From Thelephora terrestris (lineage: Eukaryota; Basidiomycota; Agaricomycetes; Thelephorales; Thelephoraceae), in NCBI GenBank assembly GCA_015956445.1, contig WIUZ02000006.1, positions 1 through 64,000 on the forward strand: a DNA stretch of 64,000 nucleotides. The letters are read 5' to 3'. Of this stretch, positions 1-10,109 are shown piece by piece (position 1 is the first letter of the stretch; every line of letters begins with the position of its first letter). The position numbers were made by a program, and so were the translations under genes. Under the pieces are notes generated by a model. The model had not been told where the DNA came from. It saw nothing but the letters and a program-made list of their open reading frames with translations, and ran no database searches.

Positions 1-80
1 GTGGCTCAATATGGAAGGCCCTACAAACGTCCCGATGCCTCGACTACCCTCGCGCAGTTAGCTTCCGCCTCTCCTAGCCC

Positions 81-750
81 CTAAGTAACGTCACTCACCA
101 ACCACGCCGACAAGTGATCCGCCCACGGCCCTCGTAGCTCCTTCTCTTCCTCGAGGCGCCCCTCCAGAGTCTTGAGCCGCCACACCGCCAGTACCGACTG
201 CCAGACGAGGTTCACGCAGTCGGGAGACCCCGCGATGAGCTGCCTGATCTCCGGCTTCGACCACTCGTCTTTCTCCGGAGGAAAGAGACAGTCCTCCCCT
301 AGTTGATCGAGCTCCGCGAACGGCGCGATCCCGTTGGGTCCCTTCGACGGAGTCCAGTCGCCAGCATAGTCCATTGAAGAGTAGAGAGGTTGTCGAGAGA
401 GTCTGCGAAGAAGAGAGGTGATGATGTGGCAGCGAGAAGTTTTTCCTTTTGTCTCGCGCACTTACCCGATTCGAACGCCTCGTGTCAGCCTCGTGTTCGC
501 CTCGCGCCTCCCTCGTGGCAACCAGGGATGGTTGATATCTCAAGTCCCGAGGAGATGACCTGACTCCGTTTTCCTGGCCCTCCGACTCAGATCCATCACC
601 CATCCTCCCTCCAGCGATTCGGGTCCCTTCCCCACCTGCCTGCCCTGTGTCGCGACGTATCGCGAGCCTCCCTCCTCGACCTGACGCTCCATCGACTCTC
701 GCCAGTCTCCCGCCAGTCTCGCGACCTCCCGCCCGTCTGGACTTCACCAA
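81..750 (-). CDS. Unrecognised gene, partial at left edge
   Basis: I do not recognise this protein. Two open stretches on the minus strand appear to be consecutive exons. The first (from 750) is Arg/Gly-rich and basic, and ends at a good donor (GTAAGT) near 465. The second, in another frame, covers about 395 to 100 and starts with MDYAGDW; it is acidic and Trp-containing. A stop lies at 81-83, but a GTGAGT donor sits just before it near 100, so a further exon probably lies beyond the window edge. The surroundings are repeat-like, so it could be part of a mobile element, though no transposon domain is visible. The splice reading is an inference. Confidence 0.3.
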
Positions 751-1235
751 AACTCTCTAAGTCCACATTCCGAGTCCGGCTTCCCCGATCCCGCGTGCCC
801 TCCGATCACTTCCGCCTCTCGACAATGACTCGACCCCTTGTTCGTCGTTGTTCGGATCCCCCGCATCGGTCCGTCGTCCCGACTCTGGAACACGTGCCTC
901 CCGCTCCTTTGTTGCACGTCGACGCCGCCCCGATCCTCTCGCCGCGTTGCCCGACTCCCGCCTGTTCCACTTCAGCCATCTTTTGACGTCTTGGTTCGAT
1001 CATCCATTCTGTAGCTTCGTAGTTTCCCACGATGCCTTCATTCCTCCCTCACCCCTTCCCGCCGCCTTGTTCGTTCCTCCCGCGTTCTTGTTCTCTCTAT
1101 CCGATCCGCTCTTCGCTTTGTATGACCTCCCTACGCCCTTCACGACCTTCACGACTCCCGTTCTCTCGCGACGTTCGCTTTGTTCACTTCTCTTTCTCCC
1201 TCTTTTCATGTTCTACTTTCGACCTCTCTCTCTAC
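751..1235. other. Pyrimidine-rich region without a gene
   Basis: The plus strand is strongly C/T-biased. The short open frames on both strands are low-complexity and look like chance. The stretch leads into the TATA box at about 1240, so it could be an upstream promoter region or the U3-like part of a long terminal repeat. I found no matching second repeat copy in the window that would prove an LTR. Confidence 0.4.
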
Positions 1236-1238
1236 CCA

Positions 1239-1248
1239 CTATATAAGT
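1239..1248 (+). promoter_or_regulatory. Putative TATA box (CTATATAAG)
   Basis: A good TATA-box match sits at the end of the pyrimidine-rich stretch, about 130 bases upstream of the hairpin array. If used, transcription would start near 1270-1280 and the hairpins would lie in the transcribed leader. No convincing plus-strand protein follows, so the transcript could be non-coding or a retroelement remnant. Confidence 0.4.
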
Positions 1249-1367
1249 GTCAGTAGATAGGCCTGGTTCGAAAAACGAAGTGCAGTTCCCCCTTTCCCTC
1301 TAAAGTTCAACTCAGCCTTGCGCTGTCTAAAGCCCTCAACACTCTTCGTTCCTCGCGACCAAGTTCT

Positions 1368-1552
1368 CTTTGAGCGCAGTGCTCGAAGAACCCTCTAGCT
1401 TTTCTCTTTCCTCGTCTCGACTTCTCTCGACGTGAAGCGCAGTGCTTCTCGACCTTCTCTACTCGTCTCGCGAGCGCAGTGCTCTACTCCAGTCTTGAGC
1501 GCAGTGCTCAGCTCTTAGCTCTTCGTGGCGAACGCAGTGTTCACCACCTCTA
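1368..1552 (+). repeat. Array of five short hairpins with invariant GCAGT loop
   Basis: Five inverted repeats occur in about 180 bases, each with the centre GCAGT. The inner stems are GAGC/GCTC (about 1372), GAAGC/GCTTC (about 1434), GAGC/GCTC (about 1472), TGAGC/GCTCA (about 1496) and GAAC/GTTC (about 1530). The stem sequence changes on both sides together while the loop stays constant. The first extends to 8 pairs with one G-T wobble (CTTTGAGC against GCTCGAAG). The last extends to GTGG/CCAC beyond one mismatch. Paired change suggests RNA structure rather than simple repetition. The function is unknown. The array lies downstream of a TATA box in a repeat-like region. Confidence 0.65.
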
Positions 1553-1693
1553 CTAGTTTCTTCTCGTCTCAGGTATTCTCTCGTTCTCTCGTCTCGCGCT
1601 GATAGCTTCCTTCTTAGCCACCTATCCCGCCGCGACCCTCTTCGTCGCGACGCTTGTCTATTGAGACTCTACTCTATCGCCACCATTTCCTAT

Positions 1694-1775
1694 TCCCTCC
1701 CTACTTCTCCCTACTTCTCCCTACTTCTCCCTACTTCTCCCTACCTCTCCCTACTCCTCCCTACCTCTACCTGCT
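1694..1775 (+). repeat. Tandem decamer repeat (CTACTTCTCC)n
   Basis: About four perfect copies of a 10-base pyrimidine unit are followed by degraded copies (CTACCTCTCC, CTACTCCTCC, CTACCTCTAC). This is simple-sequence DNA, probably from replication slippage. The open frames that span it are low-complexity and unlikely to be translated. Confidence 0.75.
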
Positions 1776-2084
1776 TTACCCTACCGACGTCTGCACAACC
1801 GGTCACCCACACCCTTCAGCTCCCTCTTCTTGCTACGTGTTCCCACGACTTAGCGAGACTGGGTAGTTCAACGTCTCTCTGCCTCAGCTGTCTCCTTCTC
1901 TTCCTCCTCCATTTGCTGCCTCCACGTCTTGAAGCTTGGCAAATGCGAGAGGGGGCCCAGGTCTGCATTTTGATACCGTGATGGCAGTCGACGCCTACGG
2001 CCGTGGCGACCTGTGGAAAGCAGGGTCGCATCAGCAGGTGGAGAAGGTGCGTCTATTGGTGGGGGGGGGACAATTGTTTGCCCA

Positions 2085-2369
2085 TCATCCTGGAAATTGT
2101 GAGTCGTGTGTGTTTGCTAAGTCTATCTCCACAGCACACACCTCAAGATCAATGTCCTCAGGTTCTGTGACCTCTGGGGCGATGCCCAGATGCCCAGAGG
2201 AGGAAATCTTGCGACGTTTGGCCTGCCGGTAGTCATCTTCACGCCGTTGGACCTCTGTACCGACTGAGGCAAGTCCGGCTTTGGCCTTCTTGCAAGTCTT
2301 GAGATGCGCAGTAAGTGCTCTGTCACTTTTTGCTCTAATGCTGCACCCTTCAGCAGGACAAATGAGCAT
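2085..2369 (-). pseudogene. C2H2-type zinc-finger fragment, Plavaka transposon-like
   Basis: The open frame begins with ATG at 2369 and opens with a zinc-finger-like motif: CPAEGC, then 12 residues, then HLKTC (C-x4-C-x12-H-x3-C). It is followed by a basic segment (RQAKRRKIS) and an acidic tail. An N-terminal finger followed by a KRRK tract resembles the start of Plavaka-type CACTA transposase proteins of Agaricomycetes. No transposase core follows, so this is probably a remnant or a first exon whose continuation is lost. The assignment rests on general resemblance only. Confidence 0.4.
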
Positions 2370-2661
2370 GGTGCGCACACGCTGGCAGGTATGGAGAGGG
2401 TTTTTTTCTCAGTAAGGAATTTTTTTTGTCGCGCAAACCTCAGCTTTTTCTCCGATTTCATTCGATCATATCACACTGCTCTCTTTTCTCTTCCACCACG
2501 TCGCCTCTGCTCTCCCACCACGTCGTCTCTTTGCTCTCCCACCATATTGTCTCTCCCTCCTCTCATCCTGCCTCTTCATTTCCGCTCTCGCTCTTTCCGA
2601 TCTCTGTCTCATCAGTCCTGATTGGACTGATCTCGCGTAGATCAGAGATCCCAATACCATC

Positions 2662-5600
2662 ATGACACGACATCGGGGATCCAAAGAGGCAGTCGTGGCA
2701 AAGAAACGTCCAGGAAAGCGTTTCAGTTTCATATCACTTGGCTCAAAAACCAAAGGGTATGTACATCAATTCCTCTACTCTTTATGAGCTAACGACGGTC
2801 TTCAAGGTGGGACAAAAACCCTCCGGCAAGGGATTGCCCATACTTCGTTTTTGGAAAACGTCTGCAGAGGTCATTGATGGGTTTCGGATCCCTCATGACC
2901 GCCATCTATTCCCAAGAAATGATCACCGAAGCCACCCTCAATGCGATGCATGGCACCTTGGACCCAGGTAAAAGCAATATGCGCTATTTTCATGAGCGCC
3001 TGGGATTCCATAGGTCTGTTTAAGGTGTAACCTATCCTAAGGTTTACCACTAACGAAGAATCCTAGGGATGGCGTCACTACTGAATACAAAACGCTGTGC
3101 AGGGCCACAGCGGCCTTACTTCGCCACTTCCCAGATATCAAAAAAGATATTGCGCAAGCTGGACAAAACGACAAACCGCTCATCGAGAAGATCAGGAAGG
3201 TATGTATTGATATCGTCACTTTCTATGCGACTATATGCGCATATACGTGACAAATACTGACACCTATTTACAACAGGTTACAAAAGGCGCGTTTGCAGCC
3301 CGCAACACCGACGCAAATTCGATTAGGACTGGCATTTTCACTCTCTCCCACGCCGACGCCGAGAAACGTGGTTGGTCGATGCCGGCAATGATCGAGAAGT
3401 CAAACTGTGGGATCAAGTCTCAATGCACGGCACTGTTCCTCCTCCCCTTCCAAGAACGCAACAAATATCTTGAAGATCCAGCAGCGTACGTTTTTCACTA
3501 ACCTTATTTCATTCTGTCAAACAACTGACAAGTCGCCATAGTTACCGCGAGAAGGTTGAGCGCAACCAGATCAAGCTGTCACTCACTGACACATGGCCCG
3601 CTATCCTGTATGACGAAAGTATGCTTGATGATGATGACGAACTTGCTGGTTTATTCAGGAGCGAGACGCTCCTTCGGGTAAGTAGATTTATCTATGTGTA
3701 CTAGTCGCACTAACAAATCCTAACCTAGTGTGGGATAACCATTCTGTGCAGCCCATCTGCAGGGCGTGCATGGAAATATGCTGAGCCCGGTGCTCGGTCT
3801 TTCTCTGCCAGCCAGAAAGAGTCAAACGCTGAGATCAATGGAATCAGGAGAATAACACCTGAGGCGGTTGCGTACTTCTCAACATTGGTAATCTATTTAC
3901 TCATTGATCACGTGTGCTGCCTGACTTGATGTCTTTTAGGTAATCTTTGCCGTTCACGATGGTGAAAATTATGTCCGTGACCTTGGGGATATTGATCTCT
4001 CCGAGGTATACCACGATGTTGTTGCTGCACTCAGAACAAAAACAGAATGGGCCGTTGAAACATTGGCATTTTGGAATCAGTAAGTGGTATGCGTGGTTCG
4101 TATCTAGGTCTAACCCCAATGCTTTGCCAGGATCTTCTTTGGGGAAAGCGAAGAAGAGGAACCTACACCAAGGACAAACCGCGAAGACCGGTTCAAGCGA
4201 CTTGAGGCAAAACAACGAGAAAAGGAGGGCCTGACGGCAGTTTCTGCTGGTTTGCCTAGGTTGCATGCTCGCCCACTTCAATCTGCCCAAGATCCTGGTG
4301 ACCTGCGTGAGTATTTTAATTTGACTCAAGCAATTTTATCGTCTGACATGATCGTCTCCAAAGGACCGGGATCACTCCCACTCGATGATCTGGACGACGA
4401 AGGTGGGATCAAATTCTGAAATATTATGCAATCCATAATACTTACGACACCCACAGATCAAACCACAACCAGTAAATCAACAGCTAGTGGCTCTCGTTCC
4501 CAGCTACAGTCAAATGGTATGTAGTAGCTACTCTGTATTTGACGTAGACAGTCGCTGATCAGATCCTCTTATAACGCAGCCCCCCCTCCTCCCAAATCAA
4601 AAGCCGGGCAGAAGAGGAAGAAGAACAGTAGGTCCCCTATTCCAGAGAATCCATACAGCTCACTCACGCTATCCCTCTAGTTCCCGACTCGGATGCAGAC
4701 GCCGACCAGGACTCCGAACCGGATGTGGACGCCGACCAGGACCCTGAACTGGAGTCAGAATCTGACTCTGGTGAAAAAGAGACCGGTATGCCCATCCACC
4801 ATCCATTGGCATACCATGGTTTAGTACTGATGATGACCTACCATCGCAGACACCGCAATACCTCCTCCCAAAAGAACTCGGAGGCAATCAGCAGGTATGT
4901 CACTCCTTCCCTGTATGATGCGTTCTAATGATAATATTAGATCGAGAACGTCCACCAGCCACATCACGACCTACGACGTCCAAGGAGAAGCAAACCACTC
5001 GGCCGTCCCCATCCCAGCCGCAGGGTGGCACTGAGGATGGTGAGTCCAATGGGCATCCATCCGTTTACATGTCCAAGATGATTCCCTAGCCGACCGAGTG
5101 AGTGTGGACAAATGGGAGACCATCTGTGAGGGGTTCAAGAGATGTGAGTATCGCTGCTGAACATCAATTAGCCTATTCTAACCACTCCATCATACCCAGC
5201 GGCAGAGCATGCGACAACCATTGGCCGCAAGGAAGCAACCGAAGAGTTTGAACATATGGTGTCCATGCGGCCAACAAAGGGTGCCCAGGTAAGCTGTCCT
5301 ATCCTACGGATTTCAGTTCTGAACGTTCACTGACATTCTCTGTAGAGTGGTTGGCAATGGACGTCGAACGTCAATACAAGCGCACCATAGCAACAGGTGG
5401 GTGGTTCAAACGTGCTCATCTTTCTCAAGTTCATCAGCTAACGGACACGTGGCCACCCTATTAGGTCTGAAACTGAAGATCCCGGCTGCCAAGAAAAAAG
5501 GTTTGCTGTTCTCCTTTTCTAATTTATCCCACACTTATAACCCGTGTACCTTGCAGCACCCAGCAAGCGTCGAAAGGGTATGGTGGTGTATTTCAAGGTG

Positions 5601-5760
5601 AACATTGTCTGACAACACACTTCCAGCAATCCCACAAGCAAGTATCTCGGCCGCACAACCACGAAGGGTCACCCGGAGTATCTCCCGCCAATCCCGCCAA
5701 AAAGGCCAGGAGGGTGACGAAAACGACCCTCTCACTGACATTGAAGAACTCACTTCCTGA
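2662..5760 (+). CDS. DUF6698-like protein, Agaricomycete-specific
   Basis: A multi-exon gene with about 15 exons and short introns. The start ATG (MTRHRGSKEAVV) is at 2662. The core contains TWPAILYDESM, LAGLFRS, a RRITPEAVAYFST segment and ETLAFWNQIFFG, in the order I know from DUF6698 proteins, which are common and of unknown function in mushroom-forming fungi. The second half is a charged low-complexity tail with a short duplicated acidic repeat (about 4690-4755), basic KRKK and KRTRR stretches that could be nuclear signals, and a final Arg-rich segment ending TDIEELTS. The frame is kept across all introns I checked. Role unknown; such families often expand near transposons. Confidence 0.7.
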
Positions 5761-6014
5761 CATGTCGCATCTTCAAGCGGGAGACGTTGGGCGACAAAAC
5801 CTCAAGCTGTCCCATTAATGGTGTCTCGTTCTTCTCCCCGCCGACTTTGAGCATTTTCTTGACCCGACTTACCACGTACTGCCCGTCTTTAGTATCTTGT
5901 ACTGTTCTCCATACATACACGGTGTAATAGCGATTCTGTAGATGACGCTTTATATACGATTACACCTAGGAGTAACCCCCACAAATCAAATACACCATTA
6001 TCAGCAGCGGTTTC

Positions 6015-6348
6015 CACAATGAACCCGGTTCCCTATTACGAACCCTGGTTTCTGTGACAAGCCTTGGTTTTCATGGTAAGCTTCGGTTTTCACAATAACT
6101 CTCATTTTTCATGACGACCCTCTCTTCCCCCGATAACCCCCGCATTCCATTATGAACCCCGTTTTTCGACATAAACCTCGTTTTTCGACATAACCCTTGG
6201 TTTTCGATAGAACCCTCGTTTTTCGACATAACCATCATTTTTTGACATAACCCTTATTCCTCGACATAGCCCTTATTCCTCGACATAACCCTCATTCCTC
6301 AACATAACCCTCATTCCTCGACACAAACCTCACTCCTCGTCACAACAC
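6015..6348 (+). repeat. Degenerate 19-base minisatellite
   Basis: About 17 tandem copies of a unit close to TTTTTCGACATAACCCTCG. The copies become more regular to the right, where CGACATAACCCT recurs, and later copies change TTTTT to TTCCT. The array lies about 250 bases downstream of the DUF6698-like gene. It contains AACCCT steps but is not a telomere repeat, because the rest of the unit is conserved and different. No gene is visible in the surrounding 5761-7310. Confidence 0.8.
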
Positions 6349-7312
6349 CTCACCGTATGAATGGCGGTTCATCAACGTGCAGTCGAGCCATTGGTAACTC
6401 GGTCAGTATTGTGGTGATATCATTATTTTATTGAAGAGTTATCAGAACTTCGAGGTCCCTTACCAAGACGCACGGAGTATACAAACTTTCCCTAATTTCA
6501 CAGAGTCTTTATGTTCCGGAACAAGGCTTGTATCTTCTCCCCCTTTTTCCCGATGCCACGTAGCCGGCACAAGCAAAATTGAGTGGCGGTGATCCGAAGA
6601 TCAGTTACTATACCATCGAGAGTGGGTCGCTTTGAATCGATCGCGCAGGCTCGAGTAGGTTAGCTGAACTGAGTCGGCGTCATGTTTACAGCCTCGCGTA
6701 GGGATCGCGACATTCAGGTCCTTCCGCGGGTTTCAAGCTGCACTGCGCGGGACTCGTCGAAACATACTTGGCTCTTCCCTGGATCTATATCATCCACTGA
6801 AACCGTTGGGAATTTCCATGATGAAGATCCCCGGACCAAATGCACGTCTGGACTTTGCGAGGAAATCAGGTTGGAAATAGTGGGGCGAGTGGGATGACCT
6901 GTGGAAAGTTTCAGCTCCCCACTTCCAGAAGCAGCGGGCCCCGTTATTCACTTCCGATGTGCAGAAACCAAGGATGAAGATTTTCTCAGGCTGTGTCATG
7001 GTTCATTCACCGTTAATTATGTCGTGACTCTGATTACATACCACACACCTGACCCTGTCTGCTTCTTTCCAGATATACGGATATCTGGTATGTTGCTTCA
7101 TTTCGATAGAGAGAACGGCCTTTCATCGATTCTCATCTGCGGCGCAGGCTTTGAATCCTTCTCTCTACTAGTTGCGATGATCGAGATCATCAGTGAGAGT
7201 TTCCTTGGTCGGATTGATCCTGACCATTACGCTTTCCAAATCCTCCATCACGGGAAAGTGGAATCCCTGGAGCCCGCCGTGTCTCATTATCGACGCCTGC
7301 TGTGCTCCTATG
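6349..7312. other. Intergenic, no supported gene
   Basis: A plus-strand open frame at 6901-7449 has no ATG start at its beginning and no recognisable motif, and it overlaps the promoter and start of the acetyltransferase gene. I treat it as chance. Nothing else in this stretch can be supported. Confidence 0.5.
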
Positions 7313-7314
7313 GT

Positions 7315-7324
7315 CTGTATAAAT
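7315..7324 (+). promoter_or_regulatory. Putative TATA box of acetyltransferase gene
   Basis: TATAAATA lies about 100 bases upstream of the ATG at 7419, a usual distance for a fungal TATA-type promoter with a short leader. Confidence 0.45.
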
Positions 7325-7418
7325 ACCCAGGCGGTTCTGGTTGCTGGCCGGCCATCCCAGTTCTCCGCCACCTTCAACAACACTACCTCATCTTCCATAC
7401 CTCAGTCAGCACTTTAAC

Positions 7419-8603
7419 ATGCCAGGCAGGCTTACTTCCTCGTCTTTGATCACTGTGCAACAGCATCGAACTGCCACCGATTTCCTCTCGGCCACGCATT
7501 CGCATCTCCAGGATAACGAGCTATCGTCCAACATCGTTTTCGCTCACGCCCTGAAGCGATTGCAGAAGGAAGCGGGACGCACTTCGACAACTCCAAGTGA
7601 AGTCGAAGACTGGCTGCGTTTCCCTCGCCATCCCGTTCCCGAAGATCCCCGTGCGTTCTGGTTGACTGTCTGGACAGTCGACCCCACCGAGAATACCGCC
7701 ACGCTCGATCTCATCCTGTCGTGTGTCGATTGGACGTTGGGCAACTACCCGATCTTCCTCTGGTCGCCGCAACCCGAGGATAAGGCTTGGTTGATTCCAC
7801 GAGTTACCGAGCTCACCCAACGCCTCCGCGAATGTGTCCCTCCGGAACGCGTCTTTTCCGCCTTCGGAATGACCTGGCTCATAAAGACGTTCTCGGAATA
7901 CTGGACAGGCCTTACCGGCCACGAGGTTGAGGTGGAGCCTTTCTATGCGGCGCTTCTGAGCCATTGCACCCAGTCGACCTTCGTCGATTCAAGTCCCCAG
8001 CTTCCCGTTGGTCACGTTACCCGGCTCGCCACCCAGTCGGATGTCGAATCAGTGGCTCGGCTCTGTAAGGAATTTGGCGACGACTCCGTAAGTTCCTTCC
8101 TTCTACCCATTCACGAGGAGACGAAGGCATATCTAAACCTCAAATCCCATCTTTAGGTCTTCTTCCCCATGACCTTGGATCAGGGACGAATTGAAGCGGG
8201 AGAGCTGATCAAAAACGCTCAGATATGGGTTTATGACGTAAACGGCCAATGCGCGACCGTCTGCGCCGTTACGAGGTCGACTTACAACATCTCGTGCATC
8301 ACCAAAGTCTACACGACCCCAAATTACAGGAGGATGGGCTGTGCGGAACACCTCGTGCGACACGTCACGAAAGGGTACGCAGAGATTTGTTGTCTTGGGT
8401 ATCAGATGGCTCACCGGAATTTGAATAGTTTGCTTTCGGACATGAAAAAGGACGCTGTTATGCTGTACGTCAGCCACGGGAACGGTGCCCAACGTGTCTA
8501 TGACCGCGTCGGTTTTGTTGGTTTGTGTGGTAAAGAACAACCTGAGGACATGGAGGATTCACTCGAGCTCGGTTTTGTTGGAACGGTTCGTGGCCATTGG
8601 TAA
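7419..8603 (+). CDS. GNAT-family N-acetyltransferase
   Basis: Two exons (7419-8087 and 8157-8603) joined in phase 0 give 371 residues. The ATG follows a TATA box and the frame runs cleanly to the stop. The C-terminal third has the GNAT acetyl-CoA motif A: a beta strand SCITKVYTTP, then YRRMGCAEHLVRHV, fitting the R/Q-x-x-G-x-A/G loop and helix. Motif B follows with LYVSHGNGAQRVYDRVGFV, the usual GF(V) end of the fold. The N-terminal 220 residues are an Agaricomycete-type extension rich in Trp and Pro. The substrate is unknown; related fungal proteins are annotated only as acyl-CoA N-acyltransferases. It probably transfers an acetyl group to a small molecule or protein amine. Confidence 0.8.
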
Positions 8604-10109
8604 CCACGACCTCGTTCACGAACACATTGCATCCTCAAGGCAGAAAGGGGCATTCAAAATCACGCACCCTCTCCCCGTCCCTAGTTCTACTCTCTATCTT
8701 TATTTATGCCGTTCTCTAGGACCACTCTACTCGATGATGTAATTAGTAAAAATACGACCAGCGCATAAAAGGCCAGAGTGTCCTGTGGCCATAGAGTGCA
8801 TTTCCTCGGTTTGGTGTATACAAGAATGCGTTGGGGCAAGTGCTTCTTAATCTCACTCTATATGTGTCTGCCATTCCGATAACTTTCTGCGCATTGCCTC
8901 ATGAGAACGACCGAGATGGCTTCAAGGAGGAGGGACGAGGCTTCATTTAATTTACATATGTGAACACCTTTACGTTACTTCGGGCACCGGTCCGACTGTA
9001 GCATAGAAATCGCACCCTACCCGAACGTCATCCGCAATACGCGGAGGGAGCCTAGGGCCTATGCGGGTGACGTCGATGATACCATTGAAAACTGTATTCT
9101 GTTGGGCTGCGATAGCCTCGAGCTCTGTTTTGCGAGAGTTGGTTTCGTGCTCACACGCGGTGTTTGGCCGGTGTTCGGGAAACAGGACCGTAGTGGCGCA
9201 ATGTGGACTGAGTGGCGCAGGTGGAAAAGGACGTGATACTCCCACAAAGCATCAGCACCAGTATATCAGCTGCTAGCCTGTGTTGTGCGCCTCGGAGCGC
9301 GAAACCAAGGATAAGTTCACTGTTGTTCGGGAAGGAAAGGGGTGTGTAAGCACCTAAGTATGATAATTTCTTGTCGTCACAGCTGGGGTTGGTAGAACTG
9401 TCCGGTTGTTCGATCCATACTCCCCGCTGTCTGCGGTGTACAATATGCTTGATTGAGGCAGCGTCTGTTGCCTGTAGAACCACAAGGAACTGAGATCTGC
9501 GAAAATGACGCGCTGGCCGATATCCAATCAACCTCGAGCGTGGAACATTGACCGACACTTCAAAGGCCTGGAATTGCTGGGAGAACGAGTTCATCTCCTC
9601 TTGCTTCGGAGTTGTACCTCAGCCGATCGGTCCATACTAGCATTAATGCCCGCGCAAGCGTAGCGAGGTTGTCGCGCAGTGGTGGACCCTGTGGATCTCT
9701 TCGGTTTCAGAGCCCGATTTGCCACCGCCTCGGAGTTGCGAACGCGCAAGATACGCGCACGACTGTGGGATGTATGGTCCGAGTACCGGTGGGGTGAGGA
9801 GCCCTGCAGCTGTGCCATTCAGTGCCTCGTAGCCAAAAAGTCAAACAAGGGCCCACGATCACCGGGATTACTCCCGAATGCATGGCGACCGAGATGTTTC
9901 CGATAGTTGAGGAAGCTTTGTGAGGTGTTTGATCCTGTGAGCAAGGAACAAATAAACCATCCGCCGGAGAATGCGCCCAACCCTCGCCGCTCTCCCGAGG
10001 GAGGGTTCTCGACCTCGAAATGATGTCATTTAGGATCGAGAACCAGCCACACCTCGATCAAATGACACGTGGCGCGCGGCAACCTACCCCACCAAGTTGA
10101 TGAGCCTTG
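8604..10109. other. Intergenic, weak minus-strand coding signals
   Basis: No gene can be assigned with confidence. Minus-strand frames at about 9594-9250 and 9130-8970 look moderately protein-like; the latter ends PRIADDVRVGCDFYATVGP before a stop at 8970. They could be exons of one unrecognised minus-strand gene, but I could not join them with consensus splice sites. The rest is AT/GC-mixed sequence without motifs. Confidence 0.3.

Noticed and set aside
91-750. Single 219-codon minus-strand frame read as one protein
   Set aside because: The second half is Ser/Arg-rich and less protein-like than the overlapping frame at 81-461; a splice at the GTAAGT donor explains both better.
6015-6348. 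Telomere-like repeat (AACCCT steps)
   Set aside because: The unit is 19 bases with a conserved non-telomeric part and lies inside gene-bearing DNA.
6901-7449. 182-codon frame upstream of the GNAT gene
   Set aside because: No ATG at its start, no family motif, and it crosses the TATA box and start of the acetyltransferase.
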